This document shows, in pieces, positions 54,609 through 62,141 of a stretch of DNA of 64,000 nt; position 1 is the first letter of the stretch, and every line of letters starts with the position of its first letter. Under the pieces are notes generated by a model. The model was not told where the DNA came from and ran no database searches. It saw nothing but the letters and a program-made list of their open reading frames with translations. This DNA is from an uncultured Clostridia bacterium (GTDB lineage: Bacteria > Bacillota > Clostridia > Oscillospirales > Acutalibacteraceae): positions 1 to 64,000 of the forward strand of contig CAMHAH010000011.1 in the NCBI GenBank assembly GCA_946183365.1, read 5' to 3'. Both the position numbers and the translations under genes were made by a program.

Positions 54609-55673
54609 TCAAACCTCAACGGTCCAGCCGAACTTGTCCTCAATCTCACCCCACTGGATACCTGTGATGGTATCATACAGGTGCTGAGACATCTTGCCGA
54701 TCTCGTTGTTGTTTACGATATACTTATGCTCCTTGTAGCACAGCTCGCCGATCGGAGAGATGACAGCCGCTGTACCGCAGCCCCAAGCCTCGTCAAGAGT
54801 GCCGTCGGTCATAGCCTTTGACAGCTCGTCTACGGGCAGAAGTCTCTCAGAAACGGTGATGCCCTCGCTCGCGAGAAGCTCGATGCAGCTCTTGCGGGTG
54901 ATACCGGGCAGGATAGAGCCTGTCAGCTTAGGAGTTACGATCTCGTCGCCGATCTTGAACATAACGTTCATAGCGCCGACCTCTTCGATATACTTACGCT
55001 CAACGCCGTCGAGCCAGAGAACCTGGCTGTAGCCCTGCTGCTCAGCGCGCTCGCCGGCGCGGTTTGAAGCGGCATAGTTACCGCCGCACTTAGCGTAGCC
55101 TGTACCGCCGCGTACAGCGCGGACGTCCTGATCCTCGATCATGATCTTAACGGGGTTGAGACCCTCTTTATAATAAGAGCCGACGGGTGACGCGATGATG
55201 ATGAACTCAGCGTTGTGAACAGCGTGAACGCCGAGGCTCTCATCATTACCGAACATGAACGGACGCAGATAGAGCGATGTGCCCTTATCGGCGGGGGTCC
55301 AATCCTGCTCTAAGCGTACAAACTCGATGAGAGCCTGCATGAAGTCGTCCTCAGGCATCTGAGGCAGACAGAGACGCTCGGCGGAGTTGTTCATACGGCG
55401 GATGTTCTCGATGGGTCTGAAAAGCTGTACCTTACCGTCAGCGCGGCGATAAGCCTTAAGACCCTCGAAGATCTCAGAGCCGTAGTGCAGAACCGTTGAC
55501 GCGGGATGGATAGAAAGGCGCTCAAAGGGCACGATACGGGGATTGTGCCAGCCTTCTTCGCTGTTCCAGCTCCAGCGGAACATATGGTCAGTAAAAATCT
55601 TACCAAATCCAAGTGTAGAAGTATCTTCGGGCTTCTTCTTAGGATTGGGGTTCAGGGTTACTTTGATATCCAT
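54609..55673 (-). CDS. ilvE: Branched-chain amino acid aminotransferase
   Basis: PLP-dependent fold-type IV aminotransferase of 354 residues, transferring amino groups between glutamate and the 2-oxoacids of valine, leucine and isoleucine. The PLP lysine is Lys195 in GTGYAKCGGNYA. HYGSEIFEGLKAYR, LYLRPFMFG and GILPGITRK-type segments mark the BCAT2-like branch. GGAGG site before the ATG. It follows the VOR-type oxidoreductase genes after a 168-bp repeat and is the natural next enzyme after reductive carboxylation of branched acyl-CoAs. Confidence 0.96.
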   Translation of the reverse strand: MDIKVTLNPNPKKKPEDTSTLGFGKIFTDHMFRWSWNSEEGWHNPRIVPFERLSIHPASTVLHYGSEIFEGLKAYRRADGKVQLFRPIENIRRMNNSAERLCLPQMPEDDFMQALIEFVRLEQDWTPADKGTSLYLRPFMFGNDESLGVHAVHNAEFIIIASPVGSYYKEGLNPVKIMIEDQDVRAVRGGTGYAKCGGNYAASNRAGERAEQQGYSQVLWLDGVERKYIEEVGAMNVMFKIGDEIVTPKLTGSILPGITRKSCIELLASEGITVSERLLPVDELSKAMTDGTLDEAWGCGTAAVISPIGELCYKEHKYIVNNNEIGKMSQHLYDTITGIQWGEIEDKFGWTVEV

Positions 55674-55694
55674 AATAACATTCCTCCTTTAATT

Positions 55695-55862
55695 GCCTCC
55701 CCTTCTTAAGGGAGGTGGACAATTTGCTTGCAAATTGGTCGGAGGGATCGCATAGATGACCGAGCATCAGCAAGCTACCATGTTCATTCGGTTGGTTGCT
55801 TCGCTCTATTGATACAATCCCTCACCCGCTTTTGCGGGAGCTCCCTTTACCAAAGGGAGCCT
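55695..55862. repeat. Interspersed repeat with GCCTCCC ends, copy 2
   Basis: Element of 168 bp beginning GCCTCCCCTTCTTAAGGGAGG and ending GCTCCCTTTACCAAAGGGAGCC-like, with an inner CGGAGGGAT..ATCCCTC pair. Same family as the copy at 52599-52738. It sits between the oxidoreductase gamma gene and ilvE and could form a long hairpin in the transcript. Confidence 0.75.
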
Positions 55863-55867
55863 AAAAC

Positions 55868-56407
55868 TTAGCCTTCAAACTCAGCGCCCATTTGGATAGC
55901 CTTGAAGTTTACATCCTTCATGTTGGCGCGCTTAGCGGGGATGACCTTGTCGAGAGCGGCGCGGATGCCGTCCTCTGTATAGTCGCCGGTCTCCTTCAAC
56001 AGCTTGCCGACGATTATCATGTTGGCAAGGTTGCCGAGCTTCTCATCAGAAGCCATCTTGGTAGCGGGAATATAGAATACCTTTACGTCGTCGCGCTCGA
56101 CCTTGCGCTCGATAAGAGTGCTGTCGGCAAAGATCATGCCGCCGGGCACTACCTTGCTCTCAAAGCGGTCGAGAGACGGCAGGTTCATAGCGACTAAGAT
56201 ATCGGGATTGCTGACTATAGGAGAGCCGACAGGTGTATCGGACACGATAACTGAGCACGAAGCTGTACCGCCGCGCATCTCGGGACCGTATGAGGGCAGC
56301 CAAGATACCTGCTTATCCTCGATAAGACCCTTATAGGCGATGAACTTGCCCGCGAACAGGATACCCTGACCGCCGAAGCCTGAGAACAACATATTTTTAG
56401 CGCTCAT
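55868..56407 (-). CDS. 2-oxoacid:ferredoxin oxidoreductase gamma subunit
   Basis: Gamma-type subunit of 179 residues (GFGGQGILFAGK near 10-21, SYGPEMRGGTASC near 39-51) of a four-subunit 2-oxoacid:acceptor oxidoreductase. With the alpha, beta and ferredoxin subunits encoded upstream it would form a cytosolic VOR/KOR-type complex. Its ATG overlaps the beta-subunit stop codon by one base. Confidence 0.93.
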   Translation of the reverse strand: MSAKNMLFSGFGGQGILFAGKFIAYKGLIEDKQVSWLPSYGPEMRGGTASCSVIVSDTPVGSPIVSNPDILVAMNLPSLDRFESKVVPGGMIFADSTLIERKVERDDVKVFYIPATKMASDEKLGNLANMIIVGKLLKETGDYTEDGIRAALDKVIPAKRANMKDVNFKAIQMGAEFEG

Positions 56408-57165
56408 TATTCTGCCTCCTTCTGCTCAGCGGAGCGATCCTTGTATACGCCTAAGGGATAGTAAGGCAGCATATCGCTCTCTATCCACTCCAGCGCCTGC
56501 TTGGGAGTCATGCCCCAGTTTGTCGGGCAGGAGGATACTACCTCTACGAGAGAGAAGCCCTTGCCGTCTATCTGGTTCTGGAAGGCCTTTTTGATAGCCT
56601 TCTTGGCGTTGCGAACGTTCTTTACATTGTTTACGGTGACGCGCTCGAGGTACTCGGGGCCTACCAGCTCAGAGAGCATCTCACAGACCTTGATCGGATA
56701 ACCGCAGGCCTTGGGGTCTCTGCCGTAGGGAGAGGTCTGAGTGACCTGACCTACCAGAGAGGTAGGAGCCATCTGACCGCCTGTCATACCGTAGATAGCG
56801 TTGTTGATAAAGATAACGGTTATATTCTCGTTTCTTGCGGCGGCGTGAACGGTCTCAGCCATACCGATAGAAGCGAGGTCGCCGTCACCCTGATAGGTGA
56901 ATACGATGTGGTTCTCGGGATCTGCGCGCTTTACGCCTGTAGCAACAGCCGGAGCGCGGCCGTGAGCAGCCTCGATCATATCACAGTTGAAGTAGTTATA
57001 AGCCATAACGGAGCAGCCAACAGGCGCGATACCGATGGTCTTGCCCTCGATACCCAGCTCGTCGATGACCTCGGCGACTAAACGGTGAACGATACCGTGG
57101 GTACAGCCGGGGCAATAGTGCAGCGGCACGTCAATGAGTGCGTGCGGTTTCTCAAATACAGCCAT
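56407..57165 (-). CDS. 2-oxoacid:ferredoxin oxidoreductase beta subunit (TPP-binding)
   Basis: Beta-type subunit of 252 residues carrying thiamine pyrophosphate. CPGC at 18-21 is followed by the TPP/Mg motif GDGDLASIG (about 95-103) and NNAIYGMTGGQ. It joins the alpha subunit to convert a 2-oxoacid plus CoA to an acyl-CoA and CO2, or the reverse when reduced ferredoxin is plentiful. Start and stop codons overlap those of its neighbours by one base. Confidence 0.95.
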   Translation of the reverse strand: MAVFEKPHALIDVPLHYCPGCTHGIVHRLVAEVIDELGIEGKTIGIAPVGCSVMAYNYFNCDMIEAAHGRAPAVATGVKRADPENHIVFTYQGDGDLASIGMAETVHAAARNENITVIFINNAIYGMTGGQMAPTSLVGQVTQTSPYGRDPKACGYPIKVCEMLSELVGPEYLERVTVNNVKNVRNAKKAIKKAFQNQIDGKGFSLVEVVSSCPTNWGMTPKQALEWIESDMLPYYPLGVYKDRSAEQKEAE

Positions 57166-58229
57166 TACGCAATACCTCCGTTTACTTCTTTTATAGAATT
57201 AAGAACCTGCTCGGGATCGGGTATCATACCGCCCGCGCGGTTGCAAAGTGTCACGGGACACTTAGACTCGATAGCGAGCTGAACGTCCTCGATCATCTGA
57301 CCCATATTCAGCTCTACAGAAATGAACGCCTTAGCGTGCTCAGCCGCCTTCTTGAAGGGAGCCTTGGGGAACGGCCAGAGGGTGATGGGACGGATGAGGC
57401 CGACCTTGATACCGAGCTTGCGGGCTTCGTCAACGGCGTTTTTGCTTACGCGCGCCGCAATACCGAACGCGGCGATAACGATATCTGCGTCATCAACCTT
57501 ATATTCCTCATACATGGTCTCGTTCTCTTCGATGACCTTATAGCGGTCATAGCGCTCAAAGTTGAGCTGCTCGAGCTCTTCGGGAACCAGAGAGAGCGAG
57601 TTTACGATATTGTGCTCACGAGCCATCTGAGTACCTGTGGTAGCCCAGGGCTTCTCGGGAGCGGGGTTTACCTTGAGGTCGTCGATAGATACGGGCTCCA
57701 TCATCTGGCCCATAGTACCGTCGGCGAGTACCATAGAAGTTACGCGGTATTTATCGGCGAGCTCAAAACCCTTAACGGTAAGCTCAGCCATCTCCTGAAC
57801 AGAAGCGGGAGCGAGGACTATCATGTGATAGTCGCCGTGACCGCCGCCGCGTGTGGACTGGAAGTAGTCCGACTGTGAGGGCTGGATGCCGCCGAGACCC
57901 GGGCCTCCGCGCTGTACGTTGACTACCAGAGCGGGAAGATCAGAACCCGCCAGATATGAGATACCCTCGCCCTTTAAGGATACGCCCGGAGAGGATGAGG
58001 ACGTCATTACTCTTTTACCTGCCGAAGCGACGCCGTATACCATGTTGATAGCGGCGATCTCAGACTCAGCCTGCAGGAAGGTGCCGCCGATCTTAGGCAT
58101 GACCTTAGCCATATAAGCGGCGATCTCGGTCTGAGGAGTGATAGGATAGCCGAAGTAATGCATACAGCCCGCCTTGATAGCGGCCGCGGCGATAGCTTCG
58201 TTTCCCTTCATCAAAATCTTATCTGCCAT
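57165..58229 (-). CDS. vorB: 2-oxoacid:ferredoxin oxidoreductase alpha subunit (VorB-like)
   Basis: Alpha-type subunit of 354 residues resembling 3-methyl-2-oxobutanoate oxidoreductase subunit VorB. The YPITPQTE motif (28-35), QAESEIAAINMV and TSSSSPG are typical. VOR complexes act on the branched 2-oxoacids made from valine, leucine and isoleucine. Whether this one prefers branched substrates or 2-oxoglutarate cannot be fixed from sequence alone, but the adjacent ilvE and the T-box-controlled acyl-CoA ligase favour branched ones. Confidence 0.92.
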   Translation of the reverse strand: MADKILMKGNEAIAAAAIKAGCMHYFGYPITPQTEIAAYMAKVMPKIGGTFLQAESEIAAINMVYGVASAGKRVMTSSSSPGVSLKGEGISYLAGSDLPALVVNVQRGGPGLGGIQPSQSDYFQSTRGGGHGDYHMIVLAPASVQEMAELTVKGFELADKYRVTSMVLADGTMGQMMEPVSIDDLKVNPAPEKPWATTGTQMAREHNIVNSLSLVPEELEQLNFERYDRYKVIEENETMYEEYKVDDADIVIAAFGIAARVSKNAVDEARKLGIKVGLIRPITLWPFPKAPFKKAAEHAKAFISVELNMGQMIEDVQLAIESKCPVTLCNRAGGMIPDPEQVLNSIKEVNGGIA

Positions 58230-58238
58230 ATCGTTTCA

Positions 58239-58445
58239 TCACCTTTCTACCTTGATAATACAGTCGGGGCACATCATATAGCATGAGGCGCAGCCGATAC
58301 ACTGATCCATATCGACGCACTCGACGGGATGATGACCCTTCTTGTTGATTTTGTCTGTGGCAATACGCAAGATACCCTTTGGGCAGGCGTCTACACACAG
58401 AGCACAACCTTTACAGTTGTCGGTCTTGAATGTTAGTTTTGCCAT
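58239..58445 (-). CDS. Ferredoxin-like delta subunit, two 4Fe-4S clusters
   Basis: Protein of 68 residues with two CxxCxxCxxxCP-type motifs (CKGCALCVDACP and CIGCASCYMMCP), binding two 4Fe-4S clusters. It is the electron-carrying subunit of the oxidoreductase and the first gene of the operon, 9 bp before the alpha gene. I start at ATG 58445 because the GGG ribosome site is only three bases from the ATG two codons earlier. Confidence 0.93.
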   Translation of the reverse strand: MAKLTFKTDNCKGCALCVDACPKGILRIATDKINKKGHHPVECVDMDQCIGCASCYMMCPDCIIKVER

Positions 58446-58532
58446 ATACATTTTCCCTTCTTTATAATACTTTATATAAATAATAAGATTATTGTGGGCA
58501 GTTAAAAAAGCAATGTAATGTGAGTGCTTTTT

Positions 58533-58673
58533 GTAGGGGAGCGGCTTGCTGTTCCCGAAGTGAAGCGTTGGATCTCAGAACAAGCGCCTCTTCCGATAAT
58601 CCCTTCAAAAAACTTCTTAGTATTTATACAGCGTCATATCACACGTTTCGGGAGGAGCAAGCCCCTCCCCTAC
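58533..58673. repeat. MITE-like element with 27-bp inverted ends
   Basis: The 141-bp element has ends GTAGGGGAGCGGCTTGCTGT.. and the reverse complement ..GGAGCAAGCCCCTCCCCTAC, matching over 27 bp with three mismatches. The right-end sequence recurs three times at 62031-62137. It lies upstream of the oxidoreductase operon, whose promoter must fall between it and 58445. Confidence 0.7.
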
Positions 58674-58698
58674 GATTATAATATAATGCTCATACTTA

Positions 58699-59361
58699 TT
58701 ATATCGGTTTCTTTTGCAGCTTTAAGCTGAACAATGGGTTAATCCTGTCCTTGAGCTCGTCATACAGTCTGTCCTCTACCGTTGTGAGTACAAGCGGCAG
58801 ACCCGAGAGCTCACAGACCTCTTTTGTGAACTTCTCTGAGCCGATGACGTCATCTGCGGTCGTCTCAACAGCGAGGTTAGAGTTATTGACGATGCCCGTG
58901 AACGGTATTCCGCAAGCCGCCTCGATCTCACGCATGACCTCGATCACCGAGGGCGCGTCGGGGGTCAGCGGACGGAATTTGTTGATGACCATGAGCATCT
59001 CATAGTCGTTCTCCTCAAGGATAGCGTCGCGCAGTCTGCCGAGAGCGTACGCTCCGCGGTCGTCGCCGCCGATATCCATGATAACGCTGAGGCTCTTGTC
59101 ATCGGTTATTGAGTACAGGTCGGCGGGCATAGACGGCAGGTCTACGTTGGACGAAGCGAAATCGGAGCAGATAAGGCGTATATCATGAGCCCTGAACTCG
59201 TCCTCGCTGTCCTTTGAGCGGAAATAGGGATTAACGATATCGAGGTCGGCTATGGCGACGTTATCTCGCTGTGAACGCAGATCAAGAGCCATATTGACGG
59301 CGATATTGGTCTTTCCCGAGCCGTAATGTCCGCACAGGATGGTTAAACGTTTATATGTCAT
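58699..59361 (-). CDS. P-loop ATPase of unknown role (MinD/ParA-like)
   Basis: Protein of 220 residues with Walker A GHYGSGKT (11-18) and a SIMIBI-type NTPase layout: DLDIVNPYFRSK after strand 2, MDIGGDDRGAYAL as Walker B-like, and VINKFRP. No membrane segment. It follows the HTH-cupin-ligase gene after 28 bp and is probably in the same operon under the valine T-box. A role in activating or loading a partner enzyme is possible, but nothing in the sequence decides it. Confidence 0.75.
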   Translation of the reverse strand: MTYKRLTILCGHYGSGKTNIAVNMALDLRSQRDNVAIADLDIVNPYFRSKDSEDEFRAHDIRLICSDFASSNVDLPSMPADLYSITDDKSLSVIMDIGGDDRGAYALGRLRDAILEENDYEMLMVINKFRPLTPDAPSVIEVMREIEAACGIPFTGIVNNSNLAVETTADDVIGSEKFTKEVCELSGLPLVLTTVEDRLYDELKDRINPLFSLKLQKKPI

Positions 59362-59389
59362 TTAAGCCTCCTTCAGTCGGCTTTATGTA

Positions 59390-61675
59390 TCAAAGCAGGT
59401 TGCGCTGTATCTTTCCGCTTGTGGTCTTAGGCAGACTGTCGCGGAAAACTACGATACGCGGATATTTATAAGGCGCCGTGTGGGTCTTGACGTAATCCTG
59501 GATCTCCTTCTTGAGCTCGTCGGTACCCTCGGTACCCGCTACGAGTACGATAGAAGCCTTGACCACCTGACCTCTGACAGGGTCGGGAGCGGCTGATACG
59601 CCGCACTCGAGAACGTAAGGCAGCTCCATGATGACGGACTCGATCTCGAACGGTCCGATACGGTAGCCGGAGCTCTTTATAACGTCGTCAGCTCTGCCGA
59701 CATACCAGAAGAAGCCGTCCTCATCACGCCACGCGAGGTCGCCTGTGTGATAATAGCCGTTGCGCCAGTTCTTGCGTGTGCTCTCAACGTCATTGTAGTA
59801 GTAAACAGCAAGACCGCAGGGCATTTTCTCGGAAATATTGATAACTATCTCGCCGGGCTCGCCGTCGGGGACTTCGTTGCCGTCCTTATCGATAAGGTGT
59901 ATATCATATATCGGCGAGGGCTTGCCCATAGAGCCGATCTTATGCGGAGCGCCTATCATGTTGCAGATGATAACGGCGGTCTCTGTCTGACCGAAGCCCT
60001 CCATGATCTGTAAGCCCGTGAGCTTTTCAAACTGATTATATACCTCGGGATTGAGCGCCTCGCCCGCGGTGGTCATTCGCTTTACGGATGAGAAATCGTA
60101 TTTTGAGATATCCTCTTTTATCATCATCCTGAGCATAGTAGGCGGAGCGCAGAAGGTAGTGATCTTATACTTTGCGAACATAGGCAGTATATCGTCGGCG
60201 TGGAAGCGGTCAAAGTCATAGACGAACATCGGAGCCTCGCACAGCCACTGACCGTAGAGCTTGCCCCACGCTGCCTTTGCCCAGCCTGTATCAGAGATAG
60301 TGAAGTGCAGACCGTCGGGGTCTACGTTATGCCAGAAATGAGCGGTCATAAAGTGACCGAGAGCCAGCTTATAGTTGTGAGCGGCGATCTTGGGATAACC
60401 CGAGGTGCCCGATGTGAAGTACATCAGCATGATATCGTCGCCGCAGGGGCTGTGCTCGGTGCGCTGAAAATGCGATGAGAAGAGCTTATACTCTTCGTCA
60501 AAGTTGCGCCAACCCTCTCTTACGCCGTTGACCATGATGCGCTTGATCTGCGGATAGCTCTCCATAGCGCGCTCTACCTCTTCGGCGGAGTAGCCGTCGC
60601 CCGTACAGATGATAGCGGATACGCCTGCCGCCTTGAAGCGGTATTCAAGGTCGTGAGCCTGGAGCTGATTGGTAGCGGGGATAGCGATAGCGCCCAGCTT
60701 GTGTAAGCCGATGATAGCGAACCAGAACTGGTAATGGCGCTTTAATATGAGCATGACACGGTCGCCCTTGCGTATACCGAGGCTCTTGAAATAGTTAGCG
60801 CACTGGCATGACGCGTGGCGGATATCGGTGAAGGTGAAGCGGCGCTCGGTCTTGTCATTTGAGACATGGATCATAGCGAGCTTCTCGGGGTCCTTATAGG
60901 ATATCTCGTCGATAACGTCAAAGCCGAAGTTGAATTTATCTTCATTCTTGAAGGTGACCTTAGTGGGAGTACCGTTCTCGTTGACCTCATAATCGACGAA
61001 CTTCTTCCATACTCTCTCTTTGGTGTCTGTCATCTCTACCTTAGCGGGAGTTATGACCTTGGTCTGGGTGAGCTCGGGGATAGGTTCGCCCTTGGGATTG
61101 AGAACTATAGCGTAAAAAATACAATCCTGCTCGCCGACAGCCATCTCGCCGTGAGGTGTGTTAGAGTCAAAATAGATGGTATCGCCCGCCTCAAGTATCT
61201 CTTTGTGGTCGCCGACCTGTACCATCAGCTTGCCCTCGATGACGATATCTATCTCCTGACCGTCATGAGTGGTAAGCTCCATAGGCTTGTTCTGAGCCTC
61301 GGGATTATACTTGCTCTTGACATACAATGGCTCGGCGATACGGTTCTGGAACGCGTAAGCGAGGTTATAATATGTCATACCGTGAGCCTGAGAGACCTTT
61401 TGTCCCAGTCCCTTGCGGGTGACGGTATACGATTTAAGGTTAGGGGTGATACCCTCGATGATCTCGGTAACGTTCACGTTGAGCGCCTGAGAGACGCGGT
61501 AGATGAACGCGAAGTTGAGATCCTGTTCGCCCGACTCACAGGCGATATACTCTTCCTCAGAGACGTCGGTGAACGCCGCCATCTCAGCGATAGTCTTGCC
61601 CTCGAGCTCTCTTAGCTCTCGGATACGGGCAGCCATCTCTTTGATTTTCAAATCCAATGAAGTGATCTTTTCCAT
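59390..61675 (-). CDS. XRE helix-turn-helix, cupin and acyl-CoA ligase fusion
   Basis: Three-part protein of 761 residues. An XRE-type helix-turn-helix (about 13-68) and a cupin domain (about 115-190) form the layout of one-component regulators. An AMP-forming acyl-CoA ligase of the medium-chain/ACSM type follows (about 245-761): TSGTSGYPK near 421-429, DTGWAKAAWGKLYGQW, GFGQTE, YHTGDLAWRDEDG and TSGKIQRN at the end. It should activate a short or branched acid to its CoA ester. ATG 61675 is preferred, with AGAGAGG just upstream. The leader is a T-box that appears to read a valine codon. Confidence 0.9.
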   Translation of the reverse strand: MEKITSLDLKIKEMAARIRELRELEGKTIAEMAAFTDVSEEEYIACESGEQDLNFAFIYRVSQALNVNVTEIIEGITPNLKSYTVTRKGLGQKVSQAHGMTYYNLAYAFQNRIAEPLYVKSKYNPEAQNKPMELTTHDGQEIDIVIEGKLMVQVGDHKEILEAGDTIYFDSNTPHGEMAVGEQDCIFYAIVLNPKGEPIPELTQTKVITPAKVEMTDTKERVWKKFVDYEVNENGTPTKVTFKNEDKFNFGFDVIDEISYKDPEKLAMIHVSNDKTERRFTFTDIRHASCQCANYFKSLGIRKGDRVMLILKRHYQFWFAIIGLHKLGAIAIPATNQLQAHDLEYRFKAAGVSAIICTGDGYSAEEVERAMESYPQIKRIMVNGVREGWRNFDEEYKLFSSHFQRTEHSPCGDDIMLMYFTSGTSGYPKIAAHNYKLALGHFMTAHFWHNVDPDGLHFTISDTGWAKAAWGKLYGQWLCEAPMFVYDFDRFHADDILPMFAKYKITTFCAPPTMLRMMIKEDISKYDFSSVKRMTTAGEALNPEVYNQFEKLTGLQIMEGFGQTETAVIICNMIGAPHKIGSMGKPSPIYDIHLIDKDGNEVPDGEPGEIVINISEKMPCGLAVYYYNDVESTRKNWRNGYYHTGDLAWRDEDGFFWYVGRADDVIKSSGYRIGPFEIESVIMELPYVLECGVSAAPDPVRGQVVKASIVLVAGTEGTDELKKEIQDYVKTHTAPYKYPRIVVFRDSLPKTTSGKIQRNLL

Positions 61676-61705
61676 TACATACCTCTCTCCGGGGACGGAC
61701 ATAAT

Positions 61706-61982
61706 AAAAAACCCGTCCCAAAGTAATAACTTTGAGACGAGTGCTGATGACCCGCGGTACCACTCAAATTGCAGGCTGATATCTCAGCTCTGCCGCTCTC
61801 AGGGTCTGACAACCCCTATACATTCACGCAGTAATCACGGAGGAGGTCTAATCATACCGACAGGTACTTTCTTCTCCCCGGCTCAGAAGCTACAAACACG
61901 GAAGCTGTCACGGGAGCTTTCACCAACCGCTCCTTCTCTGAGTGACAAGAGAACCGCGCCCTCTTCGTCATAGCCTTTAACT
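61706..61982 (-). promoter_or_regulatory. T-box riboswitch of the acyl-CoA ligase gene, specifier GUA (Val)
   Basis: Minus-strand leader with stem I (GACGAAGAG base, GGUUGGUGAAAG upper loop), T-box core UGGUACCGCG (61753-61762) and terminator (CUCGUCUCAAAGU / ACUUUGGGACGGG then UUUUUU, 61706-61741). Pairing GAAG/CUUC below and GCGCGG/CCGUGU above leaves UU-GUA-G in the specifier loop, so the specifier is GUA (Val) at 61891-61893. UGGU fits the discriminator A of tRNA-Val. A UUU (Phe) reading three bases earlier is the main alternative. Confidence 0.85.
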
Positions 61983-61988
61983 TGTCTC

Positions 61989-62017
61989 ATGTTACCACAA
62001 TTAATGGATTTTGTCAA
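61989..62017 (-). promoter_or_regulatory. Promoter of the acyl-CoA ligase T-box transcript
   Basis: -35 TTGACA (62012-62017), 17-bp spacer, -10 TAACAT (61989-61994) on the minus strand. Confidence 0.78.
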
Positions 62018-62030
62018 TATATTATTTTAT

Positions 62031-62137
62031 TATCGGGAGAAGTAAGCCCCTCCCTTTTTTCTGACCGCATTTCGGGAGGAGCAAGCCCCTCCTTTGTTTT
62101 CTAATTGTATTTCGGGAGGAGCAAGCCCCTCCCCTAC
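62031..62137. repeat. Three tandem copies of CGGGAGGAGCAAGCCCCTCC
   Basis: Copies begin near 62034, 62073 and 62113 (period about 40 bp); the first is diverged. The last two match the right end of the element at 58533-58673. Each copy is a short palindrome (GGAGG..CCTCC), so the array may also act as a terminator for the ligase gene that ends at 62142. Confidence 0.72.
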
Positions 62138-62141
62138 TTTA

